Of a DNA stretch of 64,000 bases, positions 25,993 to 38,182 are shown in pieces; position 1 is the stretch's first letter, and each line of letters starts with the position of its first letter. Origin of the DNA: Gossypium raimondii (Eukaryota; Streptophyta; Magnoliopsida; Malvales; Malvaceae); contig NC_068569.1 of the NCBI RefSeq assembly GCF_025698545.1, positions 4,092,001 through 4,156,000 on the forward strand, written 5' to 3'. Both the position numbers and the translations under genes were made by a program. Below the pieces are notes generated by a model, which had not been told where the DNA came from, made no database searches, and was given only the letters and a program-made list of their open reading frames with translations.

Positions 25993-27715
25993 GTTCTTAC
26001 TCTCTGTCAATAGTCTGTTTCCTTTTAACACATTTGTTGTTTATTAAATATTACCACCTAAATTCCCTATTCTCTAATTTGAAGCACTGCATGTCATCCT
26101 AGGTTAGCTAGACATATTTTTGTTTGAATCCTTCGCACTCCATGTTAGAACGTTTGGCAAGTAGATGTTATTGATGTGTGGAAAATTTAGTCGATTAAAA
26201 TTTCTCTCTTGAAATGCGTAACCAATATTAGATTGCTTGAGGTTCAATTCACTGTCACATATAAATTTATGTTGCTTCAACGTTGACATTCGTATCTAAC
26301 ATTTATTTAGATACATGTACTAAGGCATGGCTCAAATACATGGAAAATCTTCAGAAAAACTGAACATATCCATATTAAACATTTGCCTGTATCCAACATT
26401 CACATCCACTTACGTGTTCCATAACCTTATTTTGTTCACTCATAATTTCATACCAACAATAACTCAATTCCTTATGGGACATATCTATTGTTCACCTTCA
26501 CCATTCGTGGTTCCTACAGACTTTTACCTTATAGGACACGAAATAAGGGAGTTGCAGTTCATACAGGATCCAACACTATATTCAGGACCAGAAATTCAGC
26601 AAAGATAGTATACCAGCAAAGCATCAAGATAATGCCGATAGCAGCTATCACTGTTTTTCCTATTAATTACCATCTACTTTTCAGCATCTCTCTGATGCAA
26701 ATTTTGAATCAAAAGGAGACTAATTGCAGTAAACAAGGGTTCAGACAGCGATGAATTGTTACATCATAGAGGTATGAGCCAATGCAAACAAATGACTGAA
26801 ACAAAGATGAAGAGCAACCGTGTGCAACACGGTAGTTGTAACCGTATCTGACAAAATTGACAAAGTGTCAATAGGTGACAACAATAAGAAGATAAAGTTC
26901 GTTTATACAGCTGAAAAAGGAACATAATGTAGCTAACTCAACCAATCAAAAGCGTAGAAAATGAGAATTTAATTGTGGATGGGCATTCAGGAAGAGGTAA
27001 GTAGATTCTAAAAGCTTAATATGAAACGAAACTTCATGAGCCTTGCCTTCTTGGATTACATATCTACTTCAGCCAAGTTTTCTCGAATATTTGCAGCAAT
27101 TCTGCTCACAGTTCACAGAGGACACACATAACAAGGAAAATAAAGCTCAAAGGTGAGATATGAGGAAGAAGCAGACTGACAACTTTGAGTTTGCAAGTTC
27201 AGCCAAGTTCCCACCATTTCAAAAATTACACGATAATAAGAATTTAGGACATTCTACATACCTCTGTCACATGTATCAATTCAAAGGAAAAACAGTCCCA
27301 TGTTTCAAATGGCAGCTTGCGACAGAATACAAAGTACTTCTACTTCTAAGTGACAAATCTAAAACAACACCAGAACAATAACTACGTTTAGACAGGGATT
27401 GAGTTCATGATCCTAATCTCCCATATCTCCTCATTCTGACAACAATACCATAATTCAACTTCTGGTTATGCAGTCGATCAAATATTTCATCATGCTTCTA
27501 CATGCATAATTTCACATATAAAATTGAACTCACTTTAAGTTAAAATCAAACATTTGTCTGAAATCCAAACAAGATCAAAGAACCATTTTACAATCGCACA
27601 ATGTCAAGATCAATTAAAGAGTAGAAGCACATCAATATCGAGTTCAATTAAACACAAATGCAAACAGTTTCAGGATCACCACTTTACAGAAAAAGAGAGA
27701 GATCATAAAAGAGAA
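25993..27715. other. Intergenic region
   Basis: Starts with 3' flank shared with the first BAHD gene (about 26040-26110, similar to 21047-21110). It continues with a small scar similar to the SKIP1 start region (26131-26150). Then comes 1.5 kb in which no open frame shows coding signal. The stretch 26300-26600 may be a dispersed repeat. The last 300 bases are probably the 3' UTR of the RCI2 gene on the minus strand. Confidence 0.45.
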
Positions 27716-28032
27716 CTAAGCAGAGTAATAAAGTGGACGCCTGTACTCGTCGAAGTACTCATCACGATCCACAAAAACAATAGCGTAGAGAGCATAAATA
27801 ATCCCAGGAACGTAACCCAGAATAGTTAACAGCACACAAATCCAGAACTCAACCTGAAAAAAACAACCAAACCCAGAATTCATTAGATCAAAACATGAAA
27901 ACCTCAACTCAGAGAGATGTAGAAGATAAAATATCGACTCACGCTGCAACAACCGTGCCTGAAGCAAACTCCCAAAGGAGGGATCAAAATCGCGATCAAG
28001 AGTTCACACAGAATTTCGCAGCGAGTAGGCAT
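27716..28032 (-). CDS. RCI2/LTI6 (PMP3 family) small hydrophobic membrane protein
   Basis: Small plasma-membrane protein of the PMP3/UPF0057 family, linked to cold and salt tolerance and membrane potential. Two minus-strand exons, 28032-27943 and 27853-27716 (phase 0), give 75 aa. The family signature is clear: MPTRCEILCELLIAILIPPLGVC, then WICVLLTILGYVPGIIYALYAIV. It has two transmembrane helices at about residues 8-25 and 33-55. It has the long C-terminal tail (DRDEYFDEYRRPLYYSA), a subtype distinct from the 54-residue RCI2A/B. Two ACGTG motifs lie about 220-245 bases upstream. Neighbours match the RCI2 loci I recall near At2g24040 and At4g30650-30660. Confidence 0.95.
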
Positions 28033-28248
28033 GTTGTTGTTGATGTGAAGATTAAAAAGTGGGTCAACTAGCAAACCAGAAATAAAGGTATCCAAGACCT
28101 TTTGAGATTTGGTTTTCTTAATGGACAAAAAAACAAGAGAGGAAATTTCAAGGGAAAAAAACAAAGGAACTTATTAGATCTAGACCGTCCATTTTAGTCA
28201 ATAATCAATATAGTTAAATAAACGATCATGATTACCCCAAAGTGTGAT

Positions 28249-28278
28249 CACGTGCTGACCCATATTTGGTTGGACGTG
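28249..28278 (-). promoter_or_regulatory. Pair of ACGTG (ABRE/G-box) motifs upstream of RCI2 gene
   Basis: A perfect G-box CACGTG at 28249-28254 and a second ACGTG at 28274-28278 lie 24 bases apart, about 220 and 245 bases upstream of the RCI2 start codon. Paired ACGTG elements are the usual binding arrangement for ABA-responsive bZIP factors. RCI2 genes of other plants respond to ABA, cold and salt. Function here is inferred. Confidence 0.5.
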
Positions 28279-29302
28279 TTAAAATTATTGAATTGATATT
28301 TGATACGTAATGTCTATAGTCCATAAGACCTAAATGCCCAAAATAGGAGATTTTTTATTTCCTCTCAAGGGTAAAATACGGCAGATTTTTTATTCCAGCA
28401 TCACCATATGTCATTGATCATGTGGTGACCAAGGAAAGCAAATGAGAAGCTTCTTTATAGTTAAACCCATCTCCTCTTCTAAATTGATTGTCAAAACCTA
28501 CTCTCCAGTACTTGTCTTGGGCCGTCTGAAAATCGTTGTTTGATTAGAAGTTGGTGTTTTGCTGAAATCCCAAAATAAGGTAAAGGTAAGAGGCCAAGAC
28601 TTATTAATTGCTTAGATACCACGGATTTAGAGTGAAAATGCCATTAGTTCAACATTAAAACCATAGAGTAAGGCGCCATGGAAGCCTTTAAATTAGCTTA
28701 ATGATTGATAGAAACCAACATTCTTTGTAGAAAAACAATGTGATACTGGAGGGTCCATGAATTGGGACTTGGACATAGCATTCAAGCTCCCATATTTTAT
28801 GTGACATTCGAGCTAACATCACCTTACACTTACTGTATAATTATGTGTTTGCATTTGCTTTAGGACCCACACTAAGCCTTTGATATCATGTGCTAAGATC
28901 ATCTTCCATTGCTTAGCAAACGAAACATAAGGAACAAAATTTGGAACCTTTCAACAATCATTTACATCACAAATAATTGCAAGACATGAAACTTGCTTCT
29001 CGATTACTCCCACGGACCAAAGCGGAGCAGAGCAGCAACCATGAGTCATGAAAAATATGATGCGAGTAAGCTACATTTTCAGTAAGCATGTATCTAATTC
29101 CCAAGTAGCAATTATTATATTTATCTTTATAAATCCAACAGATGCAACTATATTTTCTTTACATAAGAGATAAAAAGACAGAAAGTAAAGAGCATGGAGC
29201 AATTAAGAAGAAAAGGAGGGGGGGGGGGGAGCCAAGCTAAACTGACAATTATTCCAAATCCCTCAAACTAATCAGTGAGCACCTCTATGACAGGCAAGAG
29301 AG
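28279..29302. other. Intergenic region between RCI2 and coiled-coil gene
   Basis: About 1 kb without coding signal. It includes RCI2 promoter DNA and the probable 3' UTR of the next minus-strand gene. A run of 12 G occurs at 29218-29229. Confidence 0.5.
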
Positions 29303-30720
29303 TTAAGCCCTCAATGCCACCTGATCTTGCCATGAGATCTTTCTTTTTCCTGTTCTGTTTGGCCCATTTCCAGTGTTCCTGCAGGCTGATATTTTGACAT
29401 CCTGGTGCTGCTCATCACTTCCGATTCTGGTTGAACTTCTTTGAAATTCCTCAATTCTCACTGAATTAGTTTGAGCTTCTAGTTCTTCTTCCTCTCTCTG
29501 CATTGAATGAGATGTCGGGGACATTATCTCATGATAAAAAGATTATAGCATGCAAATGTTTATGATAATAACAGATTTACCGAAATCTGGTTTAGGTCAA
29601 AAATCGGTTTTATGCTTTGAGCAGTGGCCTCTTTTCCACCATAAAGCCTGTCCCTCTGGTTTAAGTCGAGAACCGATAAAGAACTTCGCAAAGTAACTTC
29701 CTTTCCACTGGAAATTTTCTGCTGCTTCCGGTTTACGTCCAACATAAGGGCAGGATGAGTGAAACAGGTTCCCTTTACACTATTTGTCTTTCCCTTTTGG
29801 TTCAGATGAAAAGCCATAGCTCGGTTCGACGATGTACCCTTTCCAGTGGATTTCTTTGCTTTCATATTTGATTTGCATCTAATCACCATATCCTGTGGTT
29901 GCAAAAAATGTCGTTCCGCTGGGGGTTTTAAAGATTGGTCTTGCATCAGGAACTTGTGCCTTCTTTTCAAAAACCTAACAACAAAAGTGTTGAATCTTTA
30001 TCAATAATAATGATCCTAAAATTATGAAAATCCTACAAATTTATGGAAGAACATGATCATACTTGACTTCTGCCAACAGGGTCAATCTTTGTTCTTTCAT
30101 CATCTGCAATTTCTTCCTCATGGACTCTGTTTCCTGAAGGAACAGAAAGCACCTAAATATTCGTTAAGAATATGGTGGGGGCTTATGGATTGTTAAGTTC
30201 TTAACGTGCCATAGTTGATTGGATACAAAGGTAGAAAAGTGTTGAATAGCAAGATGGAAAATATTAACAAACAAACAAACATCCAGAACTTCTCATTTCC
30301 TCCATCTTTTAATTGATCAAAAACAAAAACAAAGGCATTCGACGAAACGCAAAGGGGCCGAAAATGCCACTATACAAAACACAAAACAAAGAATCATTTC
30401 CTAGTTTGTAAAAGGTAAGATCTTCATCAATTGGAAAACAAAACATAAGATCCAAACAACGGTGTGCTCTTCTTATCGCCAACCAAAGATTGAAGATAAG
30501 AACATAAATCAAGAAAACCCAGAAGATTAGATTTAATGAAATTTGACAGGAAGTAACTCAAAATCTAAGCAATCCGCTAAAAAGTTATTACCTTGTGCAA
30601 GTCCTCAATATCTTCCATATGAGTTGGATACCTGAACCTCGCTCTTTGGTCATCATACATATCATATGGAGAATAAGCCATGACGGCGGCAGCAGCAGCA
30701 ACCCCTTTCATCTTCTTCAT
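29303..30720 (-). CDS. Unnamed plant coiled-coil protein (At5g57910/At4g30630-like)
   Basis: Function unknown. Four minus-strand exons with consistent phases, 30720-30592, 30133-30063, 29974-29581 and 29497-29303, give 262 aa. The N-terminus is conserved-looking: MKKMKGVAAAAA, then YSPYDMYDDQRARFRYPTHMEDIEDL. It is followed by a short coiled coil at about residues 43-75 (ETESMRKKLQMMKEQRLTLLAEVKFLKRRH) that may mediate dimerisation. The middle part repeats a motif DLNQ/DVNRK/HLNQK four times, spaced by GK(E/G)-containing segments (about residues 105-198), a weak internal repeat. The tail ends GKRKISWQDQVALRA. A Lys/Arg-rich composition suggests a nuclear protein. I link it to At5g57910/At4g30630 from gene order and length; that is recall, not a search. 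Confidence 0.8.
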
Positions 30721-33426
30721 ATTTTGGGTCACAGAGAAAAAAACACAAAAGGCCAAAACAAGAAAATATGGAGGAAGAGAGAGACAAAGGGGGAGAAAGC
30801 AGAGTATTTATCGATAAGGAAGAAAGAATAAGAATAGAGAGCTAAACAAGGGAAAGTTATAGAGGAAGGTTCTGGTCTCCCTGTTTACCCTGTGAAAACT
30901 CTGACCGAAATAAGGAAAACCCAAAGAAGCCCAAATAACTCGGTGAAAAAAAACAATTGTTTGTTTTGAGAATTGAGAAAGAGATGAAGATGGGATTTTT
31001 GGGGCGGATTTTCAGAAGGGTATTTCCGGTAAACAGAGAGAGTTTTGTGATTGGGGGACATCTGAAGATAACTATATCTTCTCTTGCTTTCACCGTTCTC
31101 TCTCTATCTATTCTTTCCTTTCTTTTTTGTTTTCCTTGTACATAAATTTTGGTCCAGCTGGGCCATTGGAGAAGAAAGAGAGAGTTGGGTGGTTTTGATG
31201 GGGGTGCGTGGAGCTCTCATGTTTTTCCCTTGAGTAGATAGAGAAAGGAAAGCAAGTTCTTTTCCTCTTTTTTTTTTTTTTCCTTCTAGAGAGAGAAAGA
31301 TGTAGGCTTTGTAAAAGGATGGGAGGGGGGGGGGGGGCTGAAAAGGCAAGAGGATAAAACAGGATGATGCTGTTTTCTTGTGTGTTGTTATTGTAGCTGG
31401 TACGTGCCTGGCTGGTGTTTCACTTGTTGGGCTTCGGCTTGTGGCCTTATCAGTAACTATAAGTTTCAGTGGGAAAAATCAACTTTGACACTAACTAACA
31501 ATTGACGATAATATCACAATAAATAATTGTAGTACTGATATATTTCTGTGTTTAAATTTAAACTTGCAAGTCCCCGATTTGGATTCAAGCCAGGAACTCC
31601 TTTGCTAGACAACCTGTATGAATGGATAGGATCAAATATGAGCTGCAGGCTAGCCTGTCTAGTTTTCTGCTATTCAATTCCCCATATTAGGTTAAACTAG
31701 TAATATCAGACACCTAATTTGAATAAAACTCATCATCCATATATCTACAGATTTACCCACCTAACCTAACCTAACCCTGTAAGGATTCCATCCTATCTTA
31801 TTAGCCATCAGCCCCATCACAACTAGCAGAAAATTCATGCTTCCTTTGAATGCTGGAAAGTGGAAACGAACAAAGTTGGTGACTTGGGATTCCGACCCTA
31901 TTTCCAAAATTTTCTCTACCCTCTATCTATGATGTAGCTTGGTTGACATTGATGATTTCCAAATCTGATAAACTTAAAATCGTCATTTAAGTTCCCTTTT
32001 TTCATAGAAATGAAAGAGGGTATCTTGGTAAAACAAGCTTCATTTCATATAAAGGTATGACTAGAGTCTAGTACCCACCATTAGTGAATAGCAGATGGCA
32101 TGGTGAAAAAATTAGAATAGGAAAAAAGCTGGTTTGTGGGGGTACTCTCTTGAAGTTTGTTTCCCTTTTGTAATAGCACTGTCGGTGACCGGTTCTTACT
32201 GTTTGTTCATTTTAAATGTGAGATAGCAGTGAACAATATCATAGTCATATTTAACTCTGTCTCTTTGTCTTTCTCATTTCATTTACATTAATCATTGATT
32301 CCCTGCATAATATGGAAATGTGAGAGTGAAATGGAACAAGTTTCCATAAAATTCTTCCATTTGGGAAGCTTTTTTCCCGTGAAGGTTAAGCTTGATACCC
32401 CATCTGTCAATGAAATAAAATATATGAGCTTATCACTTACGGCGTTGGCTCTCCATCATCATCACTGTTCGGTGGCAACCAAATTTCTTTAATAGAGAGT
32501 TCTGGTGCTTTTTTTTTTCTTTAATTCAGTTTTGAGTAAGGCCTTTTCCATGTGAAACAAACCCAGTTTCCAATATGTCAAAAGTACACAAGTGGATAAC
32601 CAAAAACCTTGAAAATAACGTGGTTATGTTTCTCTTATTGGCTCAACTGTTTAAGCTGATTTATTGCTTTCCTTTATTGAACTGTTCAAAGCACTAGGCT
32701 CGTAAGCATGCACTTTTCAAACCCTTCTTTTTGTTTTCGGCTACAATCAAGTACCAGCAACTTTGCTTATGAGCCAGTGGACTATTCATGAAGTGACAGA
32801 AGCAGAAGCAAAGGGGTCACTTCCACCATTGACGACTTGTAGTGATTATTACTGTTATTACTGTTTACAAATTAGAACAGAACCATGACGATTTCGTTTG
32901 AAATTTTTCTGTTCTTTGGAACAAGTAGGAGCTCAAACTGACAGGGAACATTGAAAAAAATGCTAAAGGCAAATGACTGAAAGAAGCTCGTACGAGGTGC
33001 ATTAACTGGTACTTATAACATGAATGTATGAACTTTATATATACTAACTCATAGTTCAAGTGATTGAATATTTGAAGTCGAATCAACATGTGGTACAGAA
33101 ACAAGACTTTGAAGTAGAAACCATGTAAGAGGCCCAAGAAACGAAATTGGGCCTGATAATCTCAATAACATTCTTATAGAAAATTTTCCATTTTCCAGTG
33201 TTGAATTATGAACCTTTTTCTTTAACTTGAACAAATTTTCCTTTCATTTCTTGCTTCCACGTTCCACCTAGAAAAACGAGTAACATATCCCAGACAGGGC
33301 AATGTGTCGTCCTCTTATTGGTCCTCTTGGAATCACCTGTAAAAAACCACCTTATCTTGTGAGATCTCTCACTTTCAATCTGTAGAAATATTAAAAATTT
33401 CTGGGTGAAGAGAAACTGCAAACGCA
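30721..33426. other. Intergenic region between divergent genes
   Basis: Lies between the minus-strand coiled-coil gene and the plus-strand STIC2 gene. The first 650 bases are promoter and leader, rich in purine/pyrimidine runs, including 13 consecutive G at 31325-31337. From 31400 to 33400 I see no coding frame. Three CCTAA units in a row at 31764 are too few for an interstitial telomere tract. Confidence 0.5.
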
Positions 33427-35344
33427 ATGGCTTCAACAGGTGTCGTGACTGCTCAAATATCAAATCTACATGGAGCCACTAGTTGGAAGAAGGCCATCCA
33501 TTCACCCTCCCTTGGTAACTTCTTTTCTCTCTGTCTGTGTTTGGTTGATGAGAAAATAGAGAATCGACCATGCGAAGTTTTGATTTTGTTTTGTGGGTTT
33601 GTTTTTGTGGTTGTTTTTAGAAGAGATGGAGTGTCAGCATGGCTGAAATAATTGTATTGGTTCTCATTTGATAGGTTTTATTTTAATAGAAAAGGTATGG
33701 CCTTTGAATTCTCCTTTTCGGTTTTTATTAAGTAGAATCAGAAATTTCCCAGTAACCAAACTGAGGATTGTTTGCTTTTTCTGTGTGCTTTTCTTTTATT
33801 CTTCTCTATTTTGCAGTGGGTGTTTATCTTTATTAGTTTCCTCCAATCTATGATCTTAAAGAGTGGGTTGTAACTTATAATTTGTTTTTCTGTCGATGCT
33901 TTTCAGGTAACTTTAATTTGAATACAAATCTAGCTTGTAAGCAGCTTTTATCATCGACATTTCGTCGAAAAACTGGGCATAATTATAAATCTCTTCGTGT
34001 GTATGGGCTGTTTGGAGGAAAAAAGGAAAATGGTGACGAGGGTGATGGTGCACCTTCCAAGGTCAGTTACGGTAACCTTGGCATCTAGTTCAAGTGCGTG
34101 ATTTTTTTCAACTGTTCTTCATAAATGGCTGCATTGATATTTGGCATTAGTAGGATCTAGCATGGAGTGTAGATTATGGGGATATTAGCCTCTTTATTAT
34201 ATTTTTATAATCAATTCCCATTGTTTAGACTTGTAGCTAATACTAATTGCAATGGTCGTAGCCTTATCTAGGATTGAAAATGATGATTCAAGTTATACCT
34301 TAGGTGTTTCCATCTCTAAGTTTTGATGTCCCTTTGATTGTTATACATGTTCTACTTGTTTCCGTTAGCAATTCATGAGAAAGTGAAACATCTATTGGAG
34401 GAGTTTGGTATTGGTGGTTGGTAGATCATTGTGGAGCACTGTACCTGGTCTTTGTTGTACCATATTATATGCCACATGTCCATATAAGCTATATTTTCAC
34501 TCCATGACCATGCATTGGATGCATGTTTATTCTATGCCTTTGTTTGTTCTCCATACTTAAGGTAGCGAGCACTGAAGGAGTTTCTGCTTATGCATAGGCC
34601 ACTCATGCATCAATCCGTGAGTGAAGCAAATGCAATGAGGTGGTTTGCAAAACTGTCGTAGCAAGTATCTGGGTGAAATCATATTATCTACTCTGTGTGA
34701 AATGTGATTTTACTGAACTGCTGGATGTCAGGCTAGAAGGCCTGGCATAAATCACCATTTTGATGGTATTCTTAGTCAATTATATGCTAGCAAAGTTTAT
34801 CTTGTGTTCTTTTTCACTTTATTACTCCTATATATCATACATGGAGAGAGAGGGAATTGAGACAGCCACTGTGCTTGTGTGACTCCACTCCTCTGTCTTG
34901 TCACTATATTTAAAAAACTTTGTTTCAACGTACTGAAATTGATTGACTGCTCGAGTCATGTGACCAAGCATTATTATGCTTAACTTGACTACCACACAAG
35001 CTTAATCATCTTTGACAATTGCGATAGTTAGAGCACTGAAGTCTGCACGATTATTGACTGTCTCTCCCTCCTAAACTAATTCTGCTGTCCTACTGAATTG
35101 ATTTTATAGGCAGGAATTTTCGGAAACATGCAAAATCTCTATGAGACGGTGAAGAAAGCACAAATGGTTGTCCAGGTTGAGGCTGTGAAGGTGCAAAAAG
35201 AACTAGCTGCGTATGGATCTTTCATTACCCTCTTAGTATCTGAACTTTAGCTTCTGTTCATGATTTCCATTTGGTTTTATTCTTTATTGCAGAGCAGAAT
35301 TTGATGGCTATTGTGAAGGTGAGCTGATAAAGGTAGGTTATTAG

Positions 35345-35383
<39 letters not shown>

Positions 35384-36226
35384 GTTCTGGTAGTGCCATT
35401 GATTGCTTTTACGAGGTTAGCCACACTAACATTAGCTGATAAACGGTGATTTATTTTTATGTTCCAATTTCCTTTACAACTTTCAGTTCCACATGATAAC
35501 TTCCCATTTATTTTGCTTCAATTGCATTCATTCAGTCGTTTAGTAACAATATAAAAGATGCCTTGCATGAAGAATGGTTCTGACGTTCCATTTAGCTTTC
35601 ACTTTGTCTTATGAACTTTTACTTCTTCTTGTCTCAACACCTTATCTTTCTATTGTATTTTACAGATATTCTGACTGAAAATATTACTTTTTCAGGCAAC
35701 ATTATCTGGAAACCAGCAGCCTATACGCATTGAGATTACTGAGGCAGCAATGGAACTTGGTGCAGAAGTAAGTATGCAATTATTAAACTATTTTTAACCA
35801 GATTATTTGAGATGACTCGTGCATTATAGTCATATCTTAGCGAGCAGTTTCGAAACTTCCACTTGGTTTAAGTTGGATCCCAATAATGTCCCATGTTAGG
35901 ATGTGAGTATAAGGCATTCAGAAGAATTTAAAACTTGTTGTGTGCAGTTTTCCTCGATTCTCGTAGCGAGTTGCTAATTTATTTTCTGAAACTTCAAACG
36001 TGCAGAAGCTATCATTTTTAGTTAATGAAGCATACAAGGATGCACATCAAAAGAGTGTCCAGGTGATAATCTCATAATTTCAAGAGGTAAAACCTTTTTC
36101 GCAATCAAATCTACTTATGTTATCCTTTTTGTCCATTTGTCTCAGGCCATGAAAGAAAGGATGAGCGATCTTGCGCAAAGCTTAGGAATGCCACAAGGTC
36201 TCGGTGAGGGATTAAAGCAACAATGA
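33427..36226 (+). CDS. STIC2: Plastid nucleoid-associated protein, YbaB/EbfC family (STIC2)
   Basis: YbaB-family protein sent to the chloroplast stroma. Arabidopsis STIC2 was found as a suppressor of tic40 and acts with the cpSRP54 pathway in thylakoid protein biogenesis. Seven exons, all GT-AG and in phase: 33427-33514, 33907-34061, 35110-35210, 35293-35332, 35696-35767, 36006-36062, 36146-36226; product 197 aa. Residues 1-75 are a Ser/Thr-rich transit peptide ending before LFGGKKENGDEGDG. The YbaB domain (about 82-190) shows NMQNLYETVKKAQMVVQVEAV, GYCEGELIKATLSGNQQPIRIEI and LVNEAYKDAHQKSVQAMKERM. The end is LGMPQGLGEGLKQQ. Introns are longer than exons. Intron 4 begins with a (CT)17 run at 35349-35382. 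Confidence 0.95.
35349..35382 (+). repeat. (CT)17 microsatellite in STIC2 intron 4
   Basis: Thirty-four bases of perfect CT dinucleotide, starting 16 bases after the donor site of intron 4 in the STIC2 gene. Likely length-polymorphic. Confidence 0.95.
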
Positions 36227-37432
36227 TCTCCCAACTGGTCCCCGATGTGAGCTTAGCAAGGGATTAAACGATGGTCAATCTCCACCAGTCAACACCTGGA
36301 TGAGCTTTCAAAAACCAATGCAGAAAATGCTCATTTATATGCTTTTTACCATGAAACTGCGTTGTGGTTTTAGTTTTCTGATGGAACTCACACTATTTAT
36401 TCTAAAATGCCTTGATGACTTAACAATATCTGTTCAACTTAAAGGGCGTATTGCACATTCCAAAATGGAAATATGATGGTACAGTGCATGCCTCCTTCCA
36501 TGGATTTGTAAGTTTAAACAGTATGTTACTTAACAATATGCTAAGTAGAAACACTGTATATGTTACTTAAAACCCTAGGTCCAATGTATCAAGCATGCTA
36601 TGTTGCATAACAATGTCGAATGTTTCCAAAACTTATAAAGACATAATTTGTACTTGTTCCACTCATGTTATAACTGACATTGAATCAACAACTACTTTCA
36701 CTTGCATGTGTGTCAAATTTTAATAGCTGCAAATACTGAATTAAGAATATACAAACTTTTGTGAATTTGCGACACTCCAAATAAATTAAATAGCTACATA
36801 AGTTTACATTTAAACTGTTTTTCCAAAAATATCACTGTTAATTCATGTTCAAATTCAACGAAATATCGAAGTAGTCTTTTCATGTTCGTATCAATCCTTG
36901 TTTCATTTTGTAACATTGTATATTAATTATTTTATATTGTTCTTATAGAGTAATCTTCGTAATTATTGTGCCCCGACTTGAATTAAAGTCCAATTATAAA
37001 AAGAAAATAACTGGACATGCATGTGCACAACTCTGTATATTAACAGAAACAAAAGTTATAATTAAACGTACCATACTACTTTTGTTTCATAATTGCCGAC
37101 TTCTGCATTATATTGGGAAAAAAAAATCAATGTTATGTTGCTATTTCTACAAACGTCTAAGAATCAATCGTATCGCGGAGATTACGAGAAACCCAAATGG
37201 TTCCTTCCTTGAAACTTCACAATGAGAATACATTTTGAGGAAATTTCAGTTTCAATGAACTCTGCAAGTATGGGCTCACACGTATCCTCCATTTAATGTT
37301 TCAGACGCATGTTGCAAATAGAACCCGACCACTATTTAAGTTGCCGAGGAGCCTTACAGCTACAGGGATCAACTGTACGAAGTACAACTAATATAATATT
37401 TGATTTGCTCTTTGCGTCTTAGGTTTTCGGCA
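36227..37432. other. Intergenic region
   Basis: STIC2 3' UTR, then A+T-rich DNA without coding signal, then the promoter of the early nodulin-like gene. A TATTTAAG box at 37333-37340 lies about 95 bases ahead of that gene's ATG and is a plausible TATA element. Confidence 0.5.
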
Positions 37433-38182
37433 ATGGCGTTTTTGAGAACTTTGGTTTGGTTTTCAGCGTTGGCTTTTGTATTGTTTAGGGTAGGTGAAGG
37501 CAAGGATATTCTAGTTGGAGGCAGTGAAGATGCATGGAAAATCCCAAAGAACGCCTCGGATTCTTTGAATCAGTGGGCTAGGAAACACCGCTTCAAAGTT
37601 GGCGATTTCCTCAGTAATATCTCATACATACAAGTTACAACCACATTCTTCATATTATATGGATTTTTTTTCGTTTTTCTTTTTGTCGAGTGAAAATCCA
37701 TCTGGGTTTTCAGTTACCAAGCACGAGGTCTTACTCTAGCATACGTATAATTATTATTCTTATGGTCTCATTTTTTATTGTGTGGTGTACTCCTCTTTTA
37801 CGTAGTTTTCAAGTACAATGGCAAGGCCGATTCAGTGCTTCAAGTGACAGGGGAGAACTATGAAAGCTGCAGCACATCAAAACCAATCAAGGAGTACAAA
37901 GACGGTAACAATACTAAGGTGAAACTGAATAAATCGGGTCCATTTTACTTCATCAGTGGAGCTGATGGCCATTGTCAGAAGGGACAGAAGCTTGAAGTTA
38001 CTGTCATATCTGAAAAACATCGGCATCATGATAATCCCCCTGCTTTCTCTCCAAAACCAGCAATTGCTCCGGCGCCTGAACCAGCCAAAACTAGCCCCAA
38101 CAAGGCACTTGCATACAAGGATGGCACCTTCTTGGCTCTAGCCTCTTTGCTAGGGTTAGCTTTTGCTTTTACTTCCGTTTGA
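37433..38182 (+). CDS. Early nodulin-like protein (phytocyanin domain, GPI-anchored)
   Basis: Cell-surface glycoprotein with a plastocyanin-like fold that probably does not bind copper. Two exons, 37433-37613 and 37806-38182, give 185 aa. Start chosen at 37433 because the hydrophobic signal peptide (MAFLRTLVWFSALAFVLFRVGEG) begins there; an in-frame ATG 33 bases earlier would bury it. The phytocyanin domain spans about 25-125 (DAWKIP, NQWARKHRFKVGDFLIFKYN, ESCSTSKPI, GADGHCQKGQKL), with the two disulfide Cys. The blue-copper ligand His is absent, as usual for this subfamily. A Pro/Ala/Ser-rich arabinogalactan-like stretch follows (about 130-160), then a hydrophobic C-terminus (FLALASLLGLAFAFTSV) typical of a GPI-anchor signal. 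Matches ENODL10/11/12 in gene order. Confidence 0.92.

Noticed and set aside
26327-27829. Several 60-90 codon frames between the second BAHD copy and RCI2
   Set aside because: No domain, no intron pattern; part overlaps the RCI2 exon in antisense.
31764-31785. CCTAA repeated three times as interstitial telomere repeat
   Set aside because: The plant telomere unit is CCCTAAA and only three imperfect units are present.
36968-37225. 85-codon frame between STIC2 and ENODL
   Set aside because: No coding bias or known motif; sits in promoter DNA.
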